A DNA stretch of 64,000 nucleotides, from assembly GCF_932294415.1 (NCBI RefSeq), contig NC_065539.1, positions 35,648,001 to 35,712,000 on the forward strand, read 5' to 3'. Shown here piece after piece: positions 1-13,068 of this stretch (position 1 is the stretch's first letter; each line of letters begins with the position of its first letter). The DNA comes from Quercus robur. Lineage: Eukaryota > Streptophyta > Magnoliopsida > Fagales > Fagaceae. Made by a program: the position numbers and the translations under genes. The notes beneath the pieces are model-generated. The model did no database searches, had not been told where the DNA came from, and saw only the letters and a program-made list of their open reading frames with translations.

Positions 1-540
1 TGTTTGATGACAACACATGAATGAAACCTTAAATGAAATTATATTTAAATCCAATTTACTAAATTGCCCTTATTTATAAATTTATATTTACACTTTTTAT
101 AGCTCTAGCTTAACAATTTATTATGAATAAATTGAAGAAAAAAAATTAAATAATATACGTCTCCTTTGTTCAAAATTTATAACTCCATAAATATTTAAAT
201 AGCATAATGTTCATGATATGATAACAAAGTTTCAGACTATTATTTTTTTATTCGGTATGGAACTATAATAGTCTTGAACTATTTTATAGGACTGGGTTTT
301 GATTTTATAGAGGGTTTGGCAAATAAGAGTTCTAGAATCTACCAAGAATAATTGCTTATCATACAAATATGGATAGTTTTAAAGCATTTTGGAGACTTGA
401 ATTTTGATTGATATATATATATATATATATTGTTTTGGAAATTCATCGATGTTAATCCACTGTGGGTGATCTTTGCAAAATGAACATATTTTGTTGGAAA
501 TTTTAAGTTTAATAGGTGGAAATCAGCCACATATTTTGTG
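1..540. other. AT-rich flank without recognised gene
   Basis: This stretch is AT-rich with short microsatellites, including an (AT)n run near 411-430. I see no reading frame with codon structure, no RNA gene and no clear transposon end. Confidence 0.5.
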
Positions 541-659
541 TGGGCATTTTAGGCATTTTCTTTTAAAAGAGTACTGAATAGGTTAAGAAATAGTTATTAC
601 ATAGCTTTTGATAAGAAATAGTTATCCCTCATTTTAAAGAATAACTATTCATTAGGAAT

Positions 660-1962
660 GAGCACTCACAGTAGTGATGCTAAATAGCTATATTGCTATT
701 TTTAACACCACCAATCACAAAAATGGAGCTACAATAGTGGAGCTATGGCAAAAAAAAGTAGCTTCTCAACTACGGTGCACATCTAAAGATAGATGTGCAC
801 TGTAGCTCAAAAGTAAAAAAATATATATATTATTTTATTTTGTGTTCACATTAATGGTTAGAATATTTTAATTGTTTTTTCTTTCTCCTCCTTCCCCATT
901 TCTTCTCGTTGCTCCTCTCTCCCCTCAGTCGGTCCTCACACTCTTCATTTCTTCCCATTGTAAGCTTCAATTCCTCCACTCACCGCCGACCCAAGCCCCT
1001 ACCCAACACTGACAACACCGATTGATCTCTTCGTTCTCCGCCGGCAACCACCATTGAAAACAAATAAAAAAATAAAATAAAATAAAACACCAGCTACCAC
1101 CAATCATAACCCACTAGCCACGAAACCCACTCAACCACCGCCACAACCACTATCACCAAAACCCACAACCTCAACCCCCAACCACCAAAATCATAAACAA
1201 ATCACAAAGTCAAAACCAAATCACAAACTCAAACCCATAACCGCATCACCACCATTAGCCAGGAAAAAAAAAAAACAAAAACACCAGTCACTGTCAACCA
1301 CTCAATCGGACCCATGAAGAATAGATACTGAAAACTAGATCAAACCACCAAATGCCCTTGGCCATTGAAGCACAGACCACTGAAAATCAAAAGCTAGGCA
1401 AGAGGGAGACATTTTGGGCTCAACTGCAAGATGGAGAAGATAGGCATTTTGGGTGAGAGGGTTGATTTCATATGAGAGAGAGAGAGAAGGGAAGAGAGGC
1501 TAGGCATTAGGCGTGGCCACGTGGGTGATGAGAAATTTTAGAAACAGGGAGAAGCAAAGGACACAAAAAAGGAAGAGAGGCACGCGTGTAGAAATAAATT
1601 AACATTATTTTTTTATAACAATCAGCTATAGTGAGCTGATTGCGGTGGCATTGGCAACGGTGGTGGTGGCAACGGTAGCGATTACGATGACGGTGGAAGA
1701 GTCAGTGGCAGCGGCAGTAGTGGCAGTAGTGGCAGCAGTAGCGGTTACAGGTGGTTGTGGTTGTTATTTATTGTAGTGGATATATTATTTTATTATAGTA
1801 GATATATTATTTTATTGTGATATTTATATTATTTTATTTTGTTGAAAGTTAAAATTGATCCATTGCTACAGCATGTTTTGTAAAGTGAGTAGATAAAATA
1901 GATAAAGTAATTTTTTGTAATATTAAATAGCTAAATTTTTAACTCTATTGTTGTGGATGCTC
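660..1962. mobile_element. PIF/Harbinger-like non-autonomous element
   Basis: The left end GAGCACTCACAGTAG and the reverse complement of the right end, GAGCATCCACAACAATAG, form imperfect terminal inverted repeats starting GAGCA, like the PIF element at 21675. A clean 3-bp duplication is not visible (AAT on the left, TAA on the right). The interior has a C/A-rich stretch (970-1330) and a G/T-rich trinucleotide stretch, but no coding capacity that I recognise. Confidence 0.5.
1640..1765 (+). repeat. Impure GGY/AGY trinucleotide repeat
   Basis: This is a run of GGT, GGC, AGT and AGC triplets inside the element at 660-1962. It would encode Gly/Ser-rich peptide if translated, but no supporting frame continues on either side. 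Confidence 0.6.
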
Positions 1963-2053
1963 TAATAAAAGCATAACCAAACAATTGAATAGCTACTCCT
2001 TAAAAATAACTATTACATTACAACATCTATTACAGTGTACCAAACGTGCCCTT

Positions 2054-3538
2054 AAAGTTTTATATTCAAACTACATTATATTAATATAGTATATACAACT
2101 GTACAAGAAATTTTCCCATAAAAAAATTTGAAAAAAAAAAAAAAAACTATACAAGGAATTCAAGAACCTACCACTCAGTGAAATTAAAACTGCTAGAAGT
2201 AGGCCATGGTAAACTGTGTTCTTAAACCTGACTTCAACAAGAGTTACAAGGAATTCAGGCCTGCACTAACTCTAGTTTAATCAAGTAGGTGAGGACAAAC
2301 AGTGTTCTAGAAACTAGACCAAAATTAATTGATCAAATTTCCATTTTAATAAAAATAAATTTATGTACACAATTTTTTGACACTTTTTCACAAATTATTG
2401 AGGTGACAAGTTTTCAGTGATGCATTAAAAAGTGAGAACTTGCTCTCATCAACCAACCCAAGTTTTGGTCCGGTTATTACCTCTTCTCTTCTTTCTTTTT
2501 GTCCAATATATCATTTTGATACATTTTTTTGCTAAAACTGGCTAGAAATGGCGAATTGATCACATTTTTTAAGAATCAACTAATCTTCTGTGTGTGTGCG
2601 AGATTAAAATGAAATCTTTTTTGTTACTCTTGTTGATACAATACAATAGAGCTTTTCGGAGAAGTGATTAAAATGACAACTTTTTCCAAAAAAAATCCAA
2701 GCAAACTTGTAATTTGAATGATTAACCATAAACAGATTAAATTTAATAGATTTCTTCAGCGTTTATTCTACTTGAGGACTGCTTAATTCATAGTAAGATC
2801 TTCCCTCTTTAACAAGAAATAGCAATGGATGCAGGTGAGCAAGTACATCAAAGAGATCTATTAACTAAACCCGTAAAATTAAATTCTCTTAAAAAAGCAG
2901 AGAGATATATGAATAGCAGAAACAGTAGCAATTTGGAATTGGCCCCATGAGAAGAGCCTGTTATATTGCATTGTGCTAACCACACCAAGTTCTGGTGCTT
3001 TGGCCAATTACAGTTGCAATGGAATGAAAATTGCTTTCTTCAAAAGTTTGCTCAAATCAAAGCCCTCCGAAGTGTGTAGGAAATTTTATAAACAACATGG
3101 TCTTCTTATTTCTACTGGTTTCAAAACGAAAATCTTGGATTTGCCTATAAAATCAAGTCGACTAATGGAAAGTGAAACAGAAAGTACCCATGATTTAAAA
3201 GGCTAATTCTAGCGAAAGGCTTATAGTTATATAACTGATGTGACCGAGCTCTCCCAACCTTTTTTCCCATTTTATTTTATTTGGTTTCTGGTATTACTAA
3301 GTTAAACCTGTCCTCGGCACTTGAAAAATATTCTAAAGCATAATATCATATATATATACACAAAATTGATCTGATGCCTATACCAAGTTCTATATAACAA
3401 GTTCAACTTCAATAAATATAGCACATATTATTTCAAACATGTTACATAGCATGAGATAATAGAACACAAACAGCGGCACATTCTTTTGCTTATAGTCCTT
3501 TCCTAGGCAAATCAGGCTAAACAGGTTTCAAGCATGTC
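2054..3538. other. Intergenic and 3' flank of the WD40 gene
   Basis: AT-rich sequence. A 77-codon open frame at 2973-3206 has no recognisable family and no splice context, so I do not call it. The 3' untranslated region of the minus-strand WD40 gene must lie just below 3539; no clear poly(A) signal was resolved. Confidence 0.4.
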
Positions 3539-6500
3539 TCATACCTCTGATAAGCGCCTCCACACTGCTGGGCGATCTCTTGATATAAGGAGAGCACGAG
3601 ATGACAAGTAATCAAAGGAAGGGGAACACAAGTCATTTGGACCAATGGTATCTATAACTTTTTGAGTGTTCCCAGAATCAATGGTGAGAGACTGCAACCC
3701 ATCATCCCTCATGGCATCAAATACAAATAGCCCCAACCCACAGGCACCCATTATAAGGTTTGAATTTCCCCAAACTTGTGTTATTGCTGTGTGGTGGAAG
3801 TGTGCATTGGATTCTGGGAAATCATAAGTGCTGTATAGCCTTTGTTTGCGCAATGAGTACTGTTGCACCTGTGAAGAAGACTGCTTTCCCCCTACTGACC
3901 TTAAACTAGAGCAGCCAAGGAAGATAGAATCTCCTCGAGAGAAAACTGACTGTACACTGACACCAAGTTTTGGTATCTTAAGACCTACCCCAGATGGGTG
4001 GCGAAAGTCCAAAATATTGATAGAATCCATGGTGCAGAATACACCATCATTTCCTTCTGCTTCCGCTGAACTTACTCTGCATTCCACATCAATTATTTCA
4101 GAGCAGGTACAAGAAATTTGGTAACATCTTTAAAAAAGTATTTGATTACTACAACAAGAACATTTCAAATCCCATGTATATTTACAGGCGGGTAGCCTTA
4201 GAACATGCTATATATCAAAAATCATTTTCCTAAGAGAAGCAAGCAATATCAGAAGCAGAAAATGATCATTTCACAATGATACTAAGATTTTGGAGGAAAC
4301 AAATTCACCAAACTCTATTAATCATGAAAAAAATAAATAAAGCTAAACTCTATTTGGGGTAAACAAATTCACCAAACTAAAGTGCTAAAGCAAGAAAATA
4401 TGGTGAACCAGCCAACAAGAAGAGTACTAGAACAAAAGGCAAATAGTGAAAAAAAAAGCAAAATGAAAATGCAGGCACTCACCTTTGACGAACCCCACCA
4501 CCCAATTCAGCATCAGTATTGTTCACATGAAGAGCAGAAACTTTTCGACCAGACAAAGACACAGATACTAGTGCTTGAGGACTGAGAGAATTCACATCCC
4601 ACACTGAAATTGTCTCTGCTTCAGCAACAACTACTTTTCCTCTGTTTCTCCACTGCACTGGGCTTGAATAGTCCATTGTCAACACAGGCTTCTGCACATC
4701 CCATTTCATAATTTGCTCCCCATCACGAATATCAAAAATTCTCACACCCTTCTGACAGCTGGCAGTTGAGATTATGAGAGGTCCACAGGGTCTATACCAC
4801 CATTGCCGAGTTTCCGGGGCCAGAATACTATGAACAGAAGTTCTTCTATGTACAAAGTTATTGGATAAGGGACCAAGTACTGTTCTGGAAGAAATTGTAC
4901 CTTCCTCAATTTGGAAAGCTCGCACATCTTTGGTGTAGAAATCCCAGGAGCAAAATCCTGAATCCATGGCATTCCCAGCAGATGCAGCCACAACATATCT
5001 TCCCGAGCAGCCATCCGCACCAGGAGCACGAATTATCCAACAATCCCTCCATATACCAGATGAGACTCCAGATGGAGGCTTGTACTCAGCCTTCTCCTGA
5101 AACCAAGATGGACCATCAGTGGACAAAACAAATCTAAAAACGCAGTGCTAGTTTTTGGGTTGATATCTATTAATGCAACAAGCAATTCATACCACCATTA
5201 AAACATGTAATATAGTTCATTGATTTAAACATACTTCCAGTTTAGCAAAAAGAGAGATAATTATATAGAGTAAAAATCATTAAATTAAGAATCGAACAGA
5301 ACAATCCATCCAAAGCACATCATTGACATAATGCAAGTAGAAGTGATCTAAAGTATTTGTACTACTATTTTTCATTAAAAATGGACAAAATCATTTCAGG
5401 GGAAAAGAGATTGGCAAATTAAATATCACAATACATAACTACATAAACACTTGATAGGAATGCACCGCCAATTAGATAACTAGAGTGCATACCTCAGAAT
5501 TAGCAATATCATAAAATGAGCAACAACCATCTATATGGGTGAGTAGCACTGCCTCCCCCTCAGAGACAAACCATCCTCCTGTTGAGGTCTTACAGCCAAT
5601 TTCATTCAGCTGATCAATGCAAGTATCTTCTATCTCCTCACCAATTATTGCATTCTCTATATTCTCCTGATCATCAAACTCATCAAGTCTCTCATCAGTT
5701 GTGAGCTTGAGCTCAAAATCACGCTTATCATTGAAAATATTTGAAGAATCTTGAGCTCCTGTAGAGGCAGCGCCATCCATTTCTTGAACTTCACAATATT
5801 CTAAACCAGCTTGCTGGTCCCTCGTGGTGACTTTAGCTTGCTCGGTATTCAAGGAAGCCAAGAACTCAACTGCTATTGGGTTCTCATCAATAGGGCTAAA
5901 CAATTTCCCCTCCACCTTTGATTCACAATTAGATCCTACAACATGTGGGTCATGAATTTGAGTACCACCTGATGTTACTTTCAAAGTCGTCCGATTTCTG
6001 AGCAACTTATGATGAGGAAAGAGTCTAGCTTCCAGTTCCTCACAATTCAACCCTTTAACCGAACTTTTAGCACTATCCCCTTCCACACTCTTTCCCTTCT
6101 CAACCACCCCATCCTCACGCTCACCATTTCCTTTCAACACCCCAACTTTCCCATCTGAATCGCCTCCAACAATAACCATCGCCTTCTCAATCCCTGAAAT
6201 CTTGCTCTGAATATCTGAAAGTATCACCTTTGATGTGTCGGGGTTATTCATATCTAACATCTCCTTTGTTCTCTTAATATCCGACGCAATCCTCTTCACT
6301 TTCCCTTCCAAAAACGCAAGCTTTTCATGAAGTTTGCTCGGATACTTGTTACTGACCTGACCACCCAACCCATCTTCAACTAAGCCCTTCTCATTCTTCG
6401 AATCATTCAAAGACTTCTCAAAACCATTTCCAACCTTCACAACTTCCTCATTCGACTTGAAAACCTTATCAACCCCAACACTAACACCAAGTCCAACTTT

Positions 6501-7073
6501 TTCATCAAAATTCATCGAATCTGAGCTTAAATTAAGCTTCCCGTTACAATTTTCCAAAACCCTAATCCCATTCAATTTCTTCCCACTTTCCACTCCTCCC
6601 ATTTTAAATTTTTCACAAAGCCCACTCTTTTTTTCCAATTCCACACTTTCTATGCAATCCCTAGAAGCCCTAGTCCGAGTTGCACTCAAATCCCTAGACC
6701 CCTTTTTCTGCCTAGTACCACCCACAGGATTCGAAACCCTACGATCTGAGAAAACCCTAATGGGATCAGAAGGACTAGAGCTCCTACCTCTAGGGGCAGA
6801 TGACGTGGACCACCGGACACGCGAATCGGCGCCGTCGTTGGAGAGAGACATGGACACGGTCTTGTCGACGCGAGGAACTGGGCGGAGAGTGGGCTTTTGG
6901 GACCGAGAAGTAAGGGTGGTGGGCCTGGGGTTCTCTTTGCCGGAGGCAGATTTCTGTAAAGTAGGGTTTTTGGGTTTGGTGGCGGAGATTGGGGTTAAGG
7001 TTTTTGCGGCGGGTTTGGTTGCGCCGCCTCCGACGCCGTGGTCTTTGAGGCGGCGAGTTGATGAGGCGGACAT
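3539..7073 (-). CDS. WD40-like protein, KIN14B-interacting protein At4g14310-like (3 exons)
   Basis: Coding exons are complement 5493-7073, 4483-5096 and 3539-4076. All junctions are GT/AG, the phases add up exactly, and the product is 910 residues. The N-terminal half (exon 1) is basic and Ser/Pro-rich, with short predicted coiled-coil stretches around residues 250-300 (HEKLAFLEGKVKRIASDIKR). The C-terminal half, beginning late in exon 1 (GGWFVSEGEAVLLTHIDG), has WD/transducin-like blades such as VRIFDIRDGEQIMKWD and ISVWDVNSLSPQ. The closest match I recall is the Arabidopsis transducin-like protein At4g14310, described as interacting with the kinesin KIN14B. The start is the first Met of the open exon (MSASSTRRLK). 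The last exon ends RDRPAVWRRLSEV and stop. A donor-like GTATGA overlaps this stop, so a further 3' exon is possible but not needed. Confidence 0.85.
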
Positions 7074-7970
7074 TAATTTAGTACTGCTAGTAGTATAAGT
7101 ATAAGTTAATGAATTTGTTTGTAATGTATGTTGGTGAAACTGAAAAGCTTTTATGGGTTTGAGTTTGAAGCTGTTTGTTTGAGTTTTGACTTTACAAATC
7201 TACAATGTTAATAATAAAATGAGAAAGAGAGAACTGAGAAGATTTGGGTGGGTTTTGGGCGGGAATTTATTTGGTTTTTGAGTTTTGAATTTTTTTGGAG
7301 GGCTGTGCCTGAGTGCTGTTTTTTTTTTTTTTTTTTGTGCCACGTTTGCCTCGGTCAGCCTTTGTTTCTTTCTTTTTCTTTATTACAGTATTATTATTTA
7401 CCCTTTTCGGAGTTTTTTTTTTTTTTTTTTTTAATTTAAAGCATTGGCATCGTTTGGTACAAAAAAAATTTTCTTTTTTATGTACTTAATTTTTCAAAAC
7501 AATTTATATTATATTATCTATTTTACATTATATTTTATTAAAATATTAATTTTTCTTAAATTTTTTTTTTAATTTTTTATCTTTCTTTACACACAAGTGC
7601 ACAACAACCATCATTCACTTTTTTTCCTTCATCTTCAAAATACATAAAGAAAAAATAAAAAATTAAATGAATAGTATCAATAAAAATTTACACAATTACT
7701 GTAGCAACCATGTATTTTACAAAAACTTTACATAGCCTAATGTAGGTAAATTTTAGTCAAATTTTAGGTTTGGTTGACTAAAATGTGATTTTTTTTTTCT
7801 ACTATACAAGCATTGATGCAAGTGCTCTAATAAAACTTATTTACTCATGATTCATGAAGATTATTATGATCATTTTATCTTTAAAACTTGGACACATGGA
7901 AGATATCCATAGTTCCATTCTAAAGATATTCCATATTTAGTATCGTAGTTTTTGGTAACTTTTATACTAA
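7074..7970 (-). promoter_or_regulatory. Upstream region of the WD40 gene
   Basis: On the minus strand, the first 200 bases upstream of the start codon are pyrimidine-rich (CTCTCTTTCTC near 7230), as expected for a plant leader. Farther up are poly-T runs (7319-7336, 7411-7432) and AT-rich sequence. No convincing TATA box was found. Confidence 0.35.
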
Positions 7971-8193
7971 GGGTATGTTTGGTAGATTGTAATAGGCGCT
8001 GTAATGTAATAGTTATTCCTACGGTTTAGTTATTCTTTAGTTTGATTATGTTTTTATTACAAGGAATAATAATTCCTTATGAATAGCTATTCTTCAAAAT
8101 GAGAAATAACTATTCTTTTTTAAAATGTTGTATTAGTTATTCCTTAGTAAGTGCAATAATTTCAAAACTTAATATATTTCCAAGTAAATAAAC

Positions 8194-10740
8194 TGTCACG
8201 ACCCAAATCCATGGAACATGAATTTAGATACATGACTAACTTGCTAATCTTACATGACTTATCAAGCATAATTAATCCAAAATAATTCAATACTCCAAAG
8301 AAATAGTACTTTTAAAAATCTCTTACAAAAAAAATCTAAACTCCACAAACGGAAAATTAATCTCCACCATAACAAAAACATGAATTACAAATTAAGGGTA
8401 ACTAAAATCCTTTAAGGCTTCAAGTAATACTAACGTTGCCTAAAACTCCCACGCTCTACCTTGCACCTTACGAAGCAATCCAAAGGTTCTGTTCCTCCAA
8501 CTAAACTTTAATCTGAAAATTGTAATTGATGAGATGAGCCACACATCCAGTAAGCAATTATACACAATATACAATAGAATAGAGTCAAGCAAAGCACGAG
8601 TTTGATTTCACAATTTCACTCAAAATATTCGATATAGTTTTCCAAACGTATAAAGAACCACTAAACACATGTATATAATCAAATCTTAAAGTTATTCGAA
8701 AACACATACAGATAATTGATCAGAGCACAGTGTCACATATACACATCACATATTCTCACATACAATCCTGTGAGCGGATACCAACATCTAACCCCTGTTG
8801 GTGAGGGATCAACACATATTCTCACATACAATCCTGTGAGCAGATTTACACACATATCTGATATATCTGATCAATTCTAAAAACATTTATTTTAAGTCAC
8901 ATATCACGAAGCAAAGTTTATACAAAATAAAATAATTTACTTGATATTAACAATTTATTTTCAAATACAGAGGCATATCAAAGATCACAATATTGAATAG
9001 AATATAAATCAAAGGATGCTTGACTCTCTTGGGAAACGAATAGCGACTGAGGAGTTTATGTAAATATATTACAATTCTTTAGTAAATATGAAAATTAAAT
9101 TTGCTAAAAGAAAAATTTTAAATACCATTTGGAGAATAGGAATATAACCTTAAAATCACTTGGTTTTAACAACTTTAAAGAACAAACACCATTTTGGAAA
9201 CTTACATTGAAACTCAATTATTTTCTAAAAAGAGTTTAGTTTAGAAATCATCTTTTAAATGAGATTCGGACATTCAAAACATTAATTAAAATTCGAAATT
9301 TCTCTTTTAATGATATAAAAATGCTTTCAATAAACTTTAGGAAACTTTAACTCAAAAAAATGACTTTTGAAAAACCTTGACATCTAAGAACCTAAATGAC
9401 AAAACTTGTGCATATTTTGCATAATTACTTACCTCTCTTGCTAATACTTCTGAACACAGTTGAACACTTTAATCTTCCGTAAGCTCTAAACAAAAGAATG
9501 CTTTAATCAGTAAGCATGAAATCTAATCCTTTCCTACTATCCTACAGAAATCAGGTATGAAAACTACTTTCATATATACCATTAAATTAAGCAATTTATT
9601 ATTCCTTATCAACGTCCCACCGCAACAATATATCCCCAAAACTAATCTGTACTAAAGGAGTTCAAACAAATCTTTATAACCACAATTGATATTCTAGGCC
9701 AATTATGCTTCCTTGCATTGGTTCAAATCTCGTATTACCATTAGAGAAGCAGTAGCCGAAATATTCTAGACCTTAGATTTAACATTACCATTGAAAGCGT
9801 AAGGATATAGAGCCACCTTTAAAATTAAAAGTTATAATCTTGAAGTCTGTAGGCAACTTAATGAGATCATGTACTGACTATTAAAGATTTAATCATATAT
9901 ATATATATATATATATATCATGCTTTGTTAGACCCAAGGCCCTCGATTTCAACAGGTAACCAATATTAAATACAAAACTACCATAAACTTAGGAGTATAA
10001 CAATCGGATCTCTTCGTGAATAACGCCTAAATATATAACCTTCATTCATGAATACATGGTGTGGCAAGCTTTGGATTTAATATATCTATCCTAATGAAAA
10101 CGTAAAAAGCCATCTACATGAATTGAGATTTAAAACCATGACTTTTGTTCTTGAATACAAACCGTAGGCAACTAACTTAGTAATGTAAATCGTATACTAG
10201 GAAAATACCCCATTTAACAATCTACACACCACTAACATTTCCATGATAAAATTCTAAATCTTTAATTCTTTGTTTCTAACAGTGAGAAAATCATACCTGG
10301 AACAATTGGTTGCCTCTTCAAATGTATCTCTTCTAAACTCCAAGGAAAAACCTCTTAGCCTCTTTGATAAAACCCTAGCCTCCTTAGTGATGAAACCCTT
10401 CTTATCCCAAAACCCTAATTATTTTTTCCTCCAACTTATATTTTAACACAAAAGAGATGTGGGCTTGGTGGGGTAGTGGGCTGGATTTTAAAACCCACTT
10501 GAACTTATCACTTTATTTTGCAAGGAGTCCATAAAACATCTTCCTCTTTTCCTTTTTATTTATTTATTTTAATTGCCCCACTAAATCGTATACACTAAAA
10601 CTTTAATTTTCTCATCTATTTGTAGCACCACAAAATTGTCGACTCCCATCTTACTGTGCACACACATATGGTACCTCAACTCTATATTAAAATTGACAAG
10701 GTACAATGATAATCATAAAATCAAAATTTGGGGTATTACA
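8194..10740 (-). repeat. Gypsy LTR (2.55 kb)
   Basis: Read on the minus strand it begins TGTAATACCCCAAATTTTG and ends GGGTCGTGACA. It is preceded on that strand by a purine-rich tract at 10741-10756. It contains an (AT)n run near 9897-9918 and a local direct repeat at about 8745-8840 (TCTCACATACAATCCTGTGAG appears twice). No reading frame is visible inside. Confidence 0.65.
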
Positions 10741-10756
10741 CTCTTCCCCCCTTAAC
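10741..10756 (-). promoter_or_regulatory. Polypurine tract of the minus-strand Gypsy
   Basis: The reverse complement reads GTTAAGGGGGGAAGAG, directly abutting the LTR start TGTAATACCCC. This is the expected plus-strand primer site and fixes the element's orientation. Confidence 0.65.
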
Positions 10757-10810
10757 ATAAGTTTAGTCCTCTAAACTTGACATACCTTAGTCCTTGAACA
10801 TAGAGAGATA

Positions 10811-12070
10811 CTAGTCGGAAACCCGTGCAACGCACGGGAACTTACCTATTTATAATAGACTAAAATAATTTTATAAAATTTTAAATTGATTATGAAACTA
10901 TACTATTACGTGAATTGTTCCTATCTTTTTGAGTTACAATTTGATGAATAAGCCAAATTTAGATATTGAAAAAAAAAATAACTAAAAAGTTCTGATGTTA
11001 AAACGTTCGAAAGGGGAAAAAAAATTAGAAAATTTACTGGCACTACCTAGAAATTATTGAAATAAAACAAAATATATATGACTACCAAATAGAGAAATAT
11101 AAGAGAAAGATAGATTACCTTCAAGAGAATAATTCATAGTTATAACAGTTGAAATTTGCTAAACTGTTTCAAATATTGCAAAAAATTGAACCCAAAAATT
11201 TAGGTGGTCAAACTTTCAAAATACAATAAAATTAAAAATTAAAACATTCAGAACTTACAAATTAAAAAAAAAAAAAAAAAAAAAATTATTATTATTATTG
11301 TGAGACAATTTCAGTAAGGATGGAAAGCTTTTCTAAGTTTTTTTTATCCAATTCTTCCTAATTGATGAAAAATTTGGTTCAAACATTGTCGAACACATTG
11401 AAGGTGAAAATAATATAGGCTTCCAACATAATCTTTAATTAATAAACAAAGAGCATGACACCATAAGAGAAAACATAAGATAACATATAGTGCATATACC
11501 TTACTCCACAGCTATGAGAAAATATTCACACAAAAGGAATTGAAAACTTGTACATACGTCTCCATAAGGTAAAACTTAAGGTTATATAATCTAAAATAAT
11601 ATAGAATATAGCATCTTTGAATCACACAAAAAGTTAGCAAACTTACTACAATACTTGTAGTTATACTATATATTGTAAAATACTACTCCATACAAAACAA
11701 AAGCAAAAAAAACTAATTCACAAAAAAGAGAAAAAGTAATAGCAAGCGTACCAAAGAAATTGAAGCTTAGGGTTTTCTCTCTTAGTGGAGACGAACAGAG
11801 GAGATTGCTTTAGGGTTTTCAAAGATTTTGTCTTATATATATATATATAAGAGACTCCTGTTAGGACTCTCTCACTATTTAGTTTTAAAAATTAAAATTT
11901 TTTTAAATATATTGTAAAATACTACTCCATACAAAACAAAAGCAAAAAAAACTAATTCACAAAAAAGAGAAAAAGTAATAGCAAGCGTACCAAAGAAATT
12001 GAAGCTTAGGGTTTTCTCTCTTAGTGGAGACGAACAGAGGAGATTGCTTTAGGGTTTTCAAAGATTTTGT

Positions 12071-12112
<42 letters not shown>

Positions 12113-12232
12113 AGACTCCTGTTAGGACTCTCTCACTATTTAGTTTTAAAAATTAAAATTTTTTTAAATTAAAATGATGATGTGGAAAATTGTGGGAGTT
12201 TCAAAGGTTTCGGTTTTATATATATATATAGA
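10811..12232 (-). mobile_element. Non-autonomous Helitron
   Basis: On the minus strand it starts TCTATATATATATATAAAAC and ends with a 7-bp-stem hairpin CCCGTGC-GTT-GCACGGG, then CTAG. It lies between host A (10810) and T (12233), the classic Helitron insertion pattern. The first 25-30 bases match the Helitron at 30942-32126, so the two belong to one family. No Rep/helicase sequence is present. The interior carries a 239-bp tandem duplication. Confidence 0.8.
11668..12169. repeat. 239-bp tandem duplication inside the Helitron
   Basis: The unit at 11668-11906 is repeated from 11907 almost without change. The only clear difference is a longer (TA)n tract in the second copy (about 12074-12111, compared with about 11836-11849). 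Confidence 0.8.
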
Positions 12233-12639
12233 TTAGTCAACCAATTAGCATCACTAAAACTCAATACTGTCCATAACATGTATGAATGGCAATCTAAAAA
12301 AAAAAAAAAATCTTCCTTCTTAACTTGAGTTGACGGTAACCTGATTTAAGGACAATCTTGGGTAATCGATATTTATTCCTCACAGTCATCCTATTCCATA
12401 ACCTATTGTCAATGCATAATATCCTTTCCATAAGAAAATACATTATTGATTACAACCCTTATCTAGAACTCAAAAAATATCATGATAACCAATCTACATT
12501 ATGTAATATCAAAGTCTCAAATCTTAAAGAGAAAAAGTCAGCCATTACTTCCTTGTCTACTATCATAACCATACAATACTTACATAAACTCAACAACCAT
12601 TTTTTTTTTTTTTTTATAAGAGAAAAAATAAATAAATAA

Positions 12640-13066
12640 GGAGATGGTACCTGACTTAGTTTCCTCATCACTTTGCCCAGTAATAGCAAACACCCGTCCT
12701 TGGATTTTTGGCCTTTGATTCACATCATTAGGCTTAACCATCGGCTCACTCTTCAAAGCTGGGCAATCTTTGATACGATGACCCATTTTTCCACACTTAA
12801 AACATGCCCCACTTTCACGATAGCAAACACCGTTATGCTTTCTACCACACTTTGAACAATTCTCTATTACTTATTGCACCACCTTAGGCTCTAGTTCTAT
12901 TGTCGTCTTCTTTTTGAATGGTTTGTCATTTTCATTTTCTTTTTGAGATTCTTCAGGCTTGGATCTCTTTTTATTTTGATCTCGAATTCTCTGACAGTCT
13001 TCACATTCCTTTTCAACAACTTTTGCAGTTTCTACTACCTCGGAATAAGCCTTCAATCGTAATCTC
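12640..13066 (-). pseudogene. Chromovirus-type gag fragment with double zinc knuckle
   Basis: The minus strand encodes a gag C-terminal part. First comes a helical basic region (VEKECEDCQRIRDQ), then two cysteine clusters (CSKCGRKHNGVC and CFKCGKMGHRIKDC), then a RVFAIT tail typical of plant chromoviral Gag. A stop codon separates the helical part from the knuckles (after EPKVVQ), where a Gln codon is likely in the parent. Protease and polymerase are absent; only AT-rich sequence follows. This is the sole coding trace of the minus-strand Gypsy. Confidence 0.7.
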
Positions 13067-13068
13067 AT

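Larger units (their letters stand above)
565..2053. mobile_element. Tourist-like MITE remnant interrupted by a second element
   Basis: The right end, about 1966-2053, reads through TGTACCAAACGTGCCC followed by TTA. It matches the right ends of the MITEs at 7971 and 41800. The left part, about 565-659, has the same AAATAGTTATT-type internal sequence. The outer left terminus is not clear, so the boundary is approximate. The interruption is the element at 660-1962. Confidence 0.45.

Noticed and set aside
2973-3206. 77-codon frame on the plus strand
   Set aside because: No homology that I recognise, no promoter or splice context, and average AT-rich composition.
6457-7098. 213-codon plus-strand frame
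   Set aside because: It is the antisense of exon 1 of the WD40 gene, open because of biased codon use.
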